NCBI RefSeq assembly: GCF_000259075.1
Contig: NZ_AJKI01000031.1
Span: 248,001-312,000, forward strand
Direction: 5' to 3'
Origin: Marinilabilia salmonicolor JCM 21150
GTDB taxonomy: Bacteria; Bacteroidota; Bacteroidia; Bacteroidales; Marinilabiliaceae
Length of the DNA stretch: 64,000 nucleotides
In this document: positions 19,574 through 26,004 of the stretch, in pieces
Position numbering within the stretch: position 1 is the stretch's first letter
Layout of the letters: each line of letters opens with the position of its first letter
Program-made: the position numbers and the translations under genes
The notes under the pieces: generated by a model
Databases searched by the model: none
What the model was told of the DNA's origin: nothing
The model's input: only the letters and a program-made list of their open reading frames with translations

Positions 19574-19736
19574 TGGTGGAGTTTATTAAAAAAGAGTTAG
19601 CAAAACACAAAATCAGGTCTTGCAGAAGAGTTGAAATCCTGCGTCGGACCAAAATTATCAGATACTTTGATAAAGCAAACCCATAATGGTTTAACAAAAG
19701 AGCAAAAAAACCCTTCAATGCCCTCCTTTCCGGCTG

Positions 19737-20534
19737 TTAGTATCGCACTACATAATGCTGCCTGGTACATTCCTTCCGGAAAAACACAATCCCTATCCGG
19801 TATAAATCCATTGACACCGTCACGTCAGGGTGATGCGAAATCTCATGCCACGCCTTCTCCATATCCGGAGACCAGTGAATGTCATCAAAAACAAAAACGG
19901 AGTTGTTATGACTCTTTTTCAAACACATTTCAAAGTATTGCATTGTGTTTTGGTATTGATGATCACCATCGAGAAACGCAAAATCCAAAAATTCCATTTC
20001 ATCAAGCACCGATGGTAGATATTCTTTAAAAGAGCCATTGCGTAGCGTCACATTTCCAACGTCAGTCATTTCAAAAAGACTTGCAGCCACTCGCTGCAAG
20101 GCCTCATTTCCATCAATACTAAAAATCTTTGCCCGGGAAGATGGCAGAGCCATATAAAGTGTTGCCATCCCGGTTCCGGTTCCCAACTCCAGAATATTAT
20201 GGCATTCCAGCTTATTCACCAATCTGAATATAAGTTTGCCGTATTTATCAGGAATACTTCCCTGAGCTGTAAGTTTACGGATACTCTTTTTGTTGCCTGA
20301 AACAACAGAGGGCATTCCCAATGTATCCACATTAACCCGCTGTTTATTTCTCAGCAACATCCTTCTTGCGGCATCAATCTTCTCAAAAGCATAAAAAGGA
20401 TGGGATTCCCAAAAAAGTTCGCGAACCAGATAAAACACAAACGGAGAATGTATGCCAAACCCTTTGTAGTATCGGGCATTTATCAGATACAACAACCAGG
20501 ATTTTATACGGTAAGAAAGAAGATGAGTGTTCAA
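19737..20534 (-). CDS. Class I SAM-dependent methyltransferase (O-methyltransferase-like)
   Basis: A 265-residue soluble protein. Residues 1-100 form a helical lead-in (YYKGFGIHSPFVFYLVRELF is a conserved-looking block), followed by a Rossmann methyltransferase domain: motif I NILELGTGTGMATLYMA (about residues 114-130), acidic motif II KIFSIDGNEALQ, then FLDFAFLDGDHQYQNTMQYF with the DGDH motif common in catechol/caffeoyl O-methyltransferase-like and FkbM-like proteins, and VFVFDDIHWSPDMEKAW. I recognise the fold and this Bacteroidota subfamily style, but not the substrate. It stands 163 bp from the ABC ATPase gene on the same strand and is probably a separate unit. Confidence 0.8.
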   Translation of the reverse strand: MNTHLLSYRIKSWLLYLINARYYKGFGIHSPFVFYLVRELFWESHPFYAFEKIDAARRMLLRNKQRVNVDTLGMPSVVSGNKKSIRKLTAQGSIPDKYGKLIFRLVNKLECHNILELGTGTGMATLYMALPSSRAKIFSIDGNEALQRVAASLFEMTDVGNVTLRNGSFKEYLPSVLDEMEFLDFAFLDGDHQYQNTMQYFEMCLKKSHNNSVFVFDDIHWSPDMEKAWHEISHHPDVTVSMDLYRIGIVFFRKECTRQHYVVRY

Positions 20535-20633
20535 TGTTAAAACTTAAAATAACTATAAAATCAAGACTTCAAAGATTGCAAATAATGAAACATTTACCAA
20601 ACAGACTTTAAGACGGAAACTGATATTCTGATG

Positions 20634-21188
20634 TTATCCTTTTTCCTGAGCAAAAATCCAGAGAAAGTCACTGATCCCATCATGAAGATTAACAATGGAA
20701 TTGAGTTCATACGAATCAAATATGATACTGTCACCCTGTTTAAGAATAAATGGCTTCCCACGCAGATCAATCTCTATAGCACCGGTTAACACATGGCAAA
20801 ATTCCTGCGCTCTCCGAGACCCCTCCACCAACCCCTGACAGGTGCCCCGGTTTTCGAGCCTTACCATATAGGGCTCTATGCTTTGAGAGGGACTGTAATG
20901 TGTAAGCATAAACAGAGAAGCGCCCCACTCGGTTTGCTTTACCAGTTTTCGTTCGCTAAAACTCATAAATGGATTGTGAGAAAGGTTTTCCTGCTCACCA
21001 ATCAATGTTCCAACCGATGAATTCAGTGCTACCGCAATATTCTTCAATGTATGCAACGATGGATAGGTTTTACCGTGCTCTATTTGCGACAAAAGACTGA
21101 GACTTGCCCCGGAAGCCTTACTCAGTCCACTAAGAGTAAGGCCAACAGCCTCTCTTCTTTGCTTTATTCTCTTTCCCAATTTATCCAT
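20634..21188 (-). CDS. XRE-family transcriptional regulator with C-terminal cupin domain
   Basis: A 184-residue one-component regulator. The frame is open to 21254, but the ATG at 21186-21188 (MDKLGKRIKQRREAVGLTLS) begins exactly where XRE helix-turn-helix domains do. The HTH is residues 5-60 (LSGLSKASGASLSLLSQIEHGKTYPSLHTLKNIA). The cupin domain covers about 105-180, with AQEFCHVLTGAIEIDLRGKPFILKQGDSIIFDS giving the double-stranded beta-helix pattern; the usual metal His pair is only partly present (FCHVLTG). This architecture commonly senses a small metabolite and controls the neighbouring operon. It is divergent from the DUF4914/purE pair, 340 bp between starts, so that pair is the likely target. 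Candidate operator repeats lie at 21257-21278 and 21493-21508. Confidence 0.85.
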   Translation of the reverse strand: MDKLGKRIKQRREAVGLTLSGLSKASGASLSLLSQIEHGKTYPSLHTLKNIAVALNSSVGTLIGEQENLSHNPFMSFSERKLVKQTEWGASLFMLTHYSPSQSIEPYMVRLENRGTCQGLVEGSRRAQEFCHVLTGAIEIDLRGKPFILKQGDSIIFDSYELNSIVNLHDGISDFLWIFAQEKG

Positions 21189-21256
21189 AAGAAGATACTT
21201 AAATGATGATTGCAAAAATAACGGTTTTTTTGACTTAGCTATACAATCACACACGA

Positions 21257-21278
21257 AAAGTTTAACTATACTGAAACT
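21257..21278. promoter_or_regulatory. Candidate operator near the XRE-cupin gene
   Basis: AAAGTTTAACTATACTGAAACT contains AGTTT and AAACT as inverted halves 10 bp apart. The same words recur at 21493-21508 with a 4-bp spacer. It lies about 70 bp upstream of the XRE-cupin ATG. A second TTTAACTAT word appears inverted (ATAGTTAAA) at about 21389. Binding is a guess from symmetry and position. Confidence 0.35.
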
Positions 21279-21492
21279 CCCGCCTCTTTGCCCATATCAA
21301 AACACCTCTGCCGAAAACCGCTTACCACACTATATTTCAGAGCTTTTAATGCATTAATTCAACATCAAAACTTCTTTGTGGCAAAAAATCATAGTTAAAT
21401 TATACTAAATATATTTCATCAACAACTTTTTTTTATATCATTGCATTCGAAACACAAAAGACTCAACAAATGAATGTTTCATCAGGAAGATA

Positions 21493-21512
21493 AAAGTTTA
21501 CTGAAACTGAAA
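21493..21512. promoter_or_regulatory. Candidate operator just upstream of the DUF4914-like gene
   Basis: AAAGTTTACTGAAACTGAAA: AGTTT-actg-AAACT is an inverted repeat, followed by a second CTGAAA unit. It ends about 17 bp before the ATG at 21529, where a bound repressor would block transcription or initiation. No clear TAnnTTTG motif is visible in 21189-21528; the rest of this interval is AT-rich without other features. Confidence 0.35.
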
Positions 21513-21528
21513 CCAAAAACAAACAAAT

Positions 21529-23454
21529 ATGAGCGACTTAATCAAAAAAATTAAAGAGAAAAAGGTTGATCTGCCGGAGAATGTACTGGATGTTCTTGAG
21601 AACTGCAAAGCTGTGCATTTTTTCAATACGACAGATGAACTTGTGGAAGCCGCTACCAATGGCCAAAAAGAATACGAAGTAAAGTATGACATTCCCGGCA
21701 AAGGCGAATACGTGGAAGCAGTTGTTCAAAAGGTAAAGAACGGAATATCTGCAAATTACACGGAAGCATACATGAGAAGACGCGACCCGGGAACCATGGT
21801 CATTGCCGACGATCAACCTACTGATAAAACACGCTTTAAGGACAAATACAAATATGACTTCCCCAGCCTGCAAGAGGAGACTTTTGCCTGGCTAAAAGAG
21901 CAGGAACTTGCAGTATTTTTCTACTTTGCCGGACGCGCAGGCATTGGATCTCTTGGAATTGCAATAGCTCCGGCCAATGCAGGATTTTTTGCACTGGGAC
22001 TGGCAATGCTTCAGGAACATGTTTCACTGGAAGAGTTAAAACAGGGAGATGAAATTAAATCTTCCATTTTTGTAGCTCCTGTTTTCAGACACACCCATTT
22101 CGAGGGGAAGCAGGTGGTAGTGCATAACCGCACTGAGAAAGTTCATGAGCTCTACTCCTACAATTTATACCCGGGCCCCAGTGCAAAAAAGGGTCTGTAC
22201 GGTGTTCTGCTGACGCAGGGTGAAAAAGAAGGATGGATAACTGCCCATTGTTCAGCGGTGCAGTCCGTAAGTCCTTATGACAACCTCACGACATTAATGC
22301 ACGAGGGGGCCAGCGGAGGCGGAAAGAGTGAACTCCATCAGCACATTGTGCGGGAACATGACGGACGTGTACTCATTGGAACAAATACCACCACCGGAGA
22401 GAAAAGATATATTTCCATCCCAAGATTCTGTTCTTTCACACCGGTGGCTGATGACATGGCCTTTTGCCACCCCGACGTTCAGGAGGATGACGGGAAACTG
22501 CGGATTGTTGATGCCGAAAATGCATGGTTTGTCAGAGTTGACAGTGTAAACAAATATGGTGATGATCCATTTCTGGAAGAAAAAACCATTAATCCTTCAA
22601 TGCCATTATTGTTCTTAAACATTGATACAAAGCCGGAATCAACGGCATTAATCTGGGACCATATTGAGGATGAACCTGGTGTCAAGTGCCCTAATCCAAG
22701 AGTAATATTACCACGCAAAAGTGTTGAGGATGCCATTGAAGGTGAAGTAGCTGTAGATATTCGAAGCTTCGGACTCAGAACGACACGTTGCACCAAGGAA
22801 GATCCAAGCATTGGCATTGTAGGTATGTTCCATATTTTACCTCCTGCTATTGCATGGCTGTGGCGTTTGGTTGCTCCCCGGGGACTCAAGAACCCCAGTA
22901 TCGTGGGCACCGGAAAAATGCAAAGTGAGGGTGTTGGATCCTACTGGCCTTTTGCCACAGGTAGAATGGTCACACATGCCAACCTGCTTTTGAAACAAAT
23001 CACGGATACACCAAGAACCACCTTCACTTTGGTGCCAAACCAAAATATTGGTGCATGGGAAGTTGGATTTAAGCCTCAGTTGCTAATGCGAGAATACCTG
23101 ACTCGTCGTGGAGCAGCACGTTTCAGAGAGGATCAATATCAGGAAGCACGTTGCCCGCTATTGGGATATGAATTAAATCACCTGACCATCGAAAGTTCCA
23201 AGATTCCTTCCAGGTTCCTGAAAGTTTACAATCAGCCTGAAGTTGGAATTGAGGGATATGATGCCGGTGCGGAGATGTTGAAAAGCTTTTTCAAAGAAGA
23301 ACTTCAAAAATACCTAACACCAGATCTGCACCCTACCGGTCGTAAAATTATTGAAGCTTGTTTGAACGATGCAAGCATAGAAGAGTACAACGAGATTGTA
23401 CCGATGAGTTTTGAATATGGATATTCCTTTAATAAAATTGACAACCATGAGTAA
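21529..23454 (+). CDS. DUF4914-like protein with HPr-kinase/PEPCK-style P-loop
   Basis: A 641-residue cytoplasmic protein. By overall pattern I place it in DUF4914; its reaction is unknown to me. A P-loop GASGGGKSE sits at about residues 260-268, and VADDMAF follows at about 306-312. GxSGxGKSE plus VADD is the pairing seen in HPr kinase/phosphorylase, whose fold is related to PEP carboxykinase, so a phosphotransfer or carboxy-phosphotransfer reaction on a small molecule or protein is plausible (inference). Other notable segments: FYFAGRAGIGSLGIAIAPAN, PVFRHTHFEGKQVVVHNRTE, and FHILPPAIAWLWRLVAPRG. There is no signal peptide. The last codons overlap the start of the purE-like gene by 8 bp (ATG at 23447, stop at 23452-23454), so the two are translationally coupled. 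A divergent XRE-cupin gene lies upstream. Confidence 0.75.
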   Translation: MSDLIKKIKEKKVDLPENVLDVLENCKAVHFFNTTDELVEAATNGQKEYEVKYDIPGKGEYVEAVVQKVKNGISANYTEAYMRRRDPGTMVIADDQPTDKTRFKDKYKYDFPSLQEETFAWLKEQELAVFFYFAGRAGIGSLGIAIAPANAGFFALGLAMLQEHVSLEELKQGDEIKSSIFVAPVFRHTHFEGKQVVVHNRTEKVHELYSYNLYPGPSAKKGLYGVLLTQGEKEGWITAHCSAVQSVSPYDNLTTLMHEGASGGGKSELHQHIVREHDGRVLIGTNTTTGEKRYISIPRFCSFTPVADDMAFCHPDVQEDDGKLRIVDAENAWFVRVDSVNKYGDDPFLEEKTINPSMPLLFLNIDTKPESTALIWDHIEDEPGVKCPNPRVILPRKSVEDAIEGEVAVDIRSFGLRTTRCTKEDPSIGIVGMFHILPPAIAWLWRLVAPRGLKNPSIVGTGKMQSEGVGSYWPFATGRMVTHANLLLKQITDTPRTTFTLVPNQNIGAWEVGFKPQLLMREYLTRRGAARFREDQYQEARCPLLGYELNHLTIESSKIPSRFLKVYNQPEVGIEGYDAGAEMLKSFFKEELQKYLTPDLHPTGRKIIEACLNDASIEEYNEIVPMSFEYGYSFNKIDNHE

Positions 23455-23914
23455 AGCAGTAATCATAATGGGTTCCAAAGCCGACTTGGAATGGGCTCAA
23501 AGAATTTCTGAAAGCCTGACAAAATTCGACGTTGAATCAGTGCTATATGTGGCCTCGGCGCACAAGGTTCCATTGGAATGCTACAAAATTATAAAAGAAG
23601 AGGAAAAGAACAATCCGGTTTTCATCACCATTGCGGGAATGAGCAATGCCCTTAGCGGATTCAGTGATGCTCAAACACACTGTCCGGTAATAGCCTGCCC
23701 TCCGACAAGCAGTTCATTTGCGGGATCCGACATCTACTCGAGCCTCAGAATGCCTTCAGGAGTGGCTCCACTGGTAATTCTGAGTCCGGAAAATGCAGCT
23801 CTGGCCACCGCAAAAATATTCGGCATTTCCAATGAAAACATCCGGCAAAAGGTGGTTGAATTTCAGGAAAAACAAAGGCAAAAGCTAAAAGAAGACAATG
23901 CTTCTCTTTCCTGA
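23447..23914 (+). CDS. purE: Class II PurE-type AIR carboxylase / CAIR-forming enzyme
   Basis: A 155-residue PurE-family protein. The start is the ATG at 23447 (MSKAVIIMGSKADLEWAQRI), overlapping the upstream stop. Class I PurE typically has SAHRTP, GAGGAAHLPGM and a SIVQMP segment; this protein instead has SAHKVPLECYKI, ITIAGMSNALSGFSDAQT, IACPPTSSSFAGSDIYSSLRMPSG and NAALATAKIFG. These match my memory of the class II enzyme of Treponema denticola, which carboxylates aminoimidazole ribonucleotide directly with CO2 and needs no PurK. No purK or other pur gene is nearby. Coupling to the P-loop gene upstream, rather than to purine genes, makes a specialised role likely. It is followed by the double copy of the palindromic element. 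Confidence 0.85.
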   Translation: MSKAVIIMGSKADLEWAQRISESLTKFDVESVLYVASAHKVPLECYKIIKEEEKNNPVFITIAGMSNALSGFSDAQTHCPVIACPPTSSSFAGSDIYSSLRMPSGVAPLVILSPENAALATAKIFGISNENIRQKVVEFQEKQRQKLKEDNASLS

Positions 23915-23915
23915 A

Positions 23916-24079
23916 TAAATAGTGTTTGTCCATAAACTAAACGTTTTTCACGTGTTTGAAATAGAAAGTTCAGACTCAATGCATGTAAAAAACCTAAACT
24001 ACAGAATACTACTGTATTTGAGGATTTAGATTTTGAGCAACAACCCAGAAGTTGGACTTTAAAGACAAACACCAAATAG
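23916..24079 (+). repeat. Interspersed palindromic element, copy R2a (diverged unit)
   Basis: The 5' arm TAAATAGTGTTTGTCCATAAA begins 1 bp after the purE stop. The 3' arm GGACTTTAAAGACAAACACC (about 24054-24073) pairs with it. The interior has lost the CATTTACT core but still folds: CTCAA / TTTGAG, CTAAA / TTTAG and ACAG-aatacta-CTGT nest inside one another. It shares its right end (CAAATAGTG) with the next unit. Confidence 0.65.
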
Positions 24080-24245
24080 TGCCCGTCTATAAAGTCGGGA
24101 AAAATTGCAATTGGAACTGTGTCGGTTCAGAATGTTGGGTTTGCAAGGCTTGGCATTCCCGAAAATGCGGAGTTTACCTGAGTAAATGAGTACTTTTCGG
24201 GAATGGCATAACGAAGCAAACGTGACTTTATGAACAGACACAAAA
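24072..24245 (-). repeat. Interspersed palindromic element, copy R2b (minus orientation)
   Basis: Read on the minus strand it is a good copy: GTGTCTGTTCATAAAGTC at the start, CATTCCCGAAAA and TTTTCGGGAATG as a perfect 12-bp inner stem, the core CATTTACTCAGGTAAACTCCG, then CCAAGCCTTG and the outer end GACTTTATAGACGGGCACTA. It lies head to head with R2a, so the two units face each other across CAAATAGTG. Together they fill most of the interval between purE and the Sua5 gene. Confidence 0.8.
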
Positions 24246-24253
24246 TCGGGACC

Positions 24254-24322
24254 AAAAAACATCCATGAGGCACAACGTCTGGGACATCAACATCTCTGAC
24301 CTGCCTCATGGATTTGTTTTTT
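24254..24322 (+). terminator. Long-loop terminator-like hairpin upstream of the Sua5 gene
   Basis: AAAAAACATCCATGAGGC pairs with GCCTCATGGATTTGTTTTTT around a 31-nt loop; the 3' side ends in six T. It would end transcripts coming from purE and R2. The large loop is unusual for a plain terminator. Confidence 0.6.
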
Positions 24323-24360
24323 ATAAAACCTGACCGATTACAACTCATTCAGGAAAGTAT

Positions 24361-24368
24361 TACCTTTG
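24361..24368 (+). promoter_or_regulatory. Minus-7 promoter element of the Sua5 gene (TACCTTTG)
   Basis: Exact TAnnTTTG match 55 bp upstream of the ATG at 24424, downstream of the preceding terminator. Confidence 0.6.
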
Positions 24369-24423
24369 CACCTCAAAAGTTTTTAACGCTTTTTTTCAAA
24401 AGCAATTTTGAACAAAACCAACT

Positions 24424-25386
24424 ATGCAAACAGGAAAAGCAATCCAGCACGCAGCAAGATTAATCCGGGAAGGAAAACTTGTTGCTTTTCCAACAGAAAC
24501 AGTTTACGGACTAGGAGCCAATGCATTTAATCCGGATGCGGTGGCCAATATATTCAGGCTCAAGGAACGCCCTTCCTTTGACCCGTTAATTGTTCACGTA
24601 GCCAATCTTGAACAGGCCGCCTCATTAAGCAAACACTCTGACGACCGGATTCGTCTTTTGGCAGAAAAATTCTGGCCCGGACCGCTAACCATTGTTGTAG
24701 AAAAAAATGAAAGGGTACCGGACATTGTAACATCAGGGCTCAACACTGTCGGGATTCGCATGCCAGACCATCCGCTTGCACTCCGGTTGATTTCGGAAGC
24801 CCAAACCCCCATTGCAGCACCCAGCGCCAATAAATTTGGAAGAATAAGTCCCACCAGAGCTGAACATGTGGCAAATCAATTGCCCGATGTGCCATATATT
24901 ATTGATGGCGGACCAACAACTGTGGGTATTGAGTCGAGCGTAATACGGTTGCACGACGATGGATTCGTAATGCTCAGACCCGGAGCAGTAAGCAGTGAAG
25001 AAATCAAAAAAGTAATTCCTGAATCTCATATCCGGATAGAAAAAGAAGACGAATTTCACTCCCCCGGCCAGATAAAATCACATTACAGTCCACAAAAATC
25101 AATGTTTCTCGGAATATCAGATTTCAATGACTCAGACCTGAGCAATGGAGGTCTGATAGCTTGGGGAACCCCGGAATATGCCTCAAAATTCAAAAAAGTT
25201 GAATACTTATCAAAAACCCGTAACTCTGAAGAGGCTGCCATCAATCTCTTTAATGCGCTGCACACGATGGAAGCAGCAGACGTGGAATTCATTATTGCAG
25301 ATACTGTTCCCGAAGAAGGAATCGGTATTGCCATCATGGACAGGTTAAAAAAAGCAGCCTACAGGCACCGCAATAACGCATCATAA
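24424..25386 (+). CDS. L-threonylcarbamoyladenylate synthase (Sua5/YrdC/TsaC family)
   Basis: Makes threonylcarbamoyl-AMP from threonine, bicarbonate and ATP, the first step of the t6A modification of ANN-decoding tRNAs. At 320 residues it is the long Sua5 form. The YrdC domain (residues 1-185) shows GKLVAFPTETVYGLGANAFN, the KERPSFDPLIVHV substrate loop, WPGPLTIVVEKNERVPD, TVGIRMPDHPLALRLI and TPIAAPSANKFGRISPT. A linker with SPGQIKSHYSPQK leads to the C-terminal Sua5 domain (about 215-320), ending PEEGIGIAIMDRLKKAAYRH. It stands alone between a terminator and a small lipoprotein gene. Confidence 0.93.
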   Translation: MQTGKAIQHAARLIREGKLVAFPTETVYGLGANAFNPDAVANIFRLKERPSFDPLIVHVANLEQAASLSKHSDDRIRLLAEKFWPGPLTIVVEKNERVPDIVTSGLNTVGIRMPDHPLALRLISEAQTPIAAPSANKFGRISPTRAEHVANQLPDVPYIIDGGPTTVGIESSVIRLHDDGFVMLRPGAVSSEEIKKVIPESHIRIEKEDEFHSPGQIKSHYSPQKSMFLGISDFNDSDLSNGGLIAWGTPEYASKFKKVEYLSKTRNSEEAAINLFNALHTMEAADVEFIIADTVPEEGIGIAIMDRLKKAAYRHRNNAS

Positions 25387-25543
25387 TTAATATTTCCATC
25401 ACTATCCGAGTTGTATCCAATAGCACATCTAAATATTTTTAAGGTTTTTTGTCAAAAATCCTTATTTTTTTATAACTTGCCCTCAATATTGTGCTAATGC
25501 ATTACAATTTATCAAAATTTCAAACCCAAAATTCACTTAAACT

Positions 25544-25852
25544 ATGAAAAAGCTATTTTTCATTGCCATCGTGTTTGGCCTAATGTCATGTGCCGGACAA
25601 TCAGGAAAAGACAACAAAACTGAAGAAGCTGTAGAAGAAACCACTGAAAGCGTTTCCGAAGCTGCTGAGGATGCTGCTGCCGAAGCAGAAGATGTTGCAG
25701 AAGACGCCGCAGATGCTGCAAAAGACGCAACAGAAGAAGTTAGTGAAGCAGCCGAAGATGCTGCCGACGCTGCAAAAGAAACTGCTGAAGACGTTGCTGA
25801 CGCAGCTGAAGAAGGAGCTGACAAGCTAAAAGACGAAGCTGAGAAGCTGTAA
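25544..25852 (+). CDS. Small Ala/Glu/Asp-rich helical lipoprotein
   Basis: A 102-residue predicted lipoprotein: signal peptide MKKLFFIAIVFGLMSC with lipobox LMSC (Cys 16). The mature part from residue 25 is built only of A, E, D, K, V, T and S in an amphipathic pattern with about 11-residue periodicity, including two similar blocks starting VSEAAEDAA (about residues 37 and 65). This resembles LEA-like or apolipoprotein-like helices and YtxH-type tails rather than an enzyme. A cell-envelope or stress-related role is a guess. It is preceded by an AT-rich 157-bp gap and followed by a strong terminator, so it is monocistronic. Confidence 0.75.
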   Translation: MKKLFFIAIVFGLMSCAGQSGKDNKTEEAVEETTESVSEAAEDAAAEAEDVAEDAADAAKDATEEVSEAAEDAADAAKETAEDVADAAEEGADKLKDEAEKL

Positions 25853-25877
25853 TACAGAATTTTCATTCCTACGAATT

Positions 25878-25908
25878 AAGAGGTTGCCTGAACAGCAGCC
25901 TCTTTTTT
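25878..25908 (+). terminator. Terminator of the helical lipoprotein gene
   Basis: AAGAGGTTGC-ctgaaca-GCAGCCTCTTTTTT: near-perfect stem followed by a T-run, 25 bp after the stop. Confidence 0.85.
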
Positions 25909-25986
25909 ACGTAATTTATTGCATCATTTTTCATGGTGAAACACGCTTAAGTAGCTTCATCATTTGTTTCAAATCAAGGTTTCTTC

Positions 25987-25994
25987 TATTTTTG
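25987..25994 (+). promoter_or_regulatory. recG promoter (TTTG ... TATTTTTG)
   Basis: TATTTTTG matches TAnnTTTG and ends 10 bp before the recG ATG. A TTTG at 25963-25966, 20 bp upstream, fits the minus-33 element, making this the most complete promoter I see in the window. Confidence 0.65.
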
Positions 25995-26004
25995 AGCTCA
26001 GAAT

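Noticed and set aside
25537-25866. Ser/Ala-rich 109-codon frame on the minus strand
   Set aside because: It is the mirror of the repetitive Ala/Glu lipoprotein gene; the plus-strand frame has a proper lipoprotein signal and terminator.
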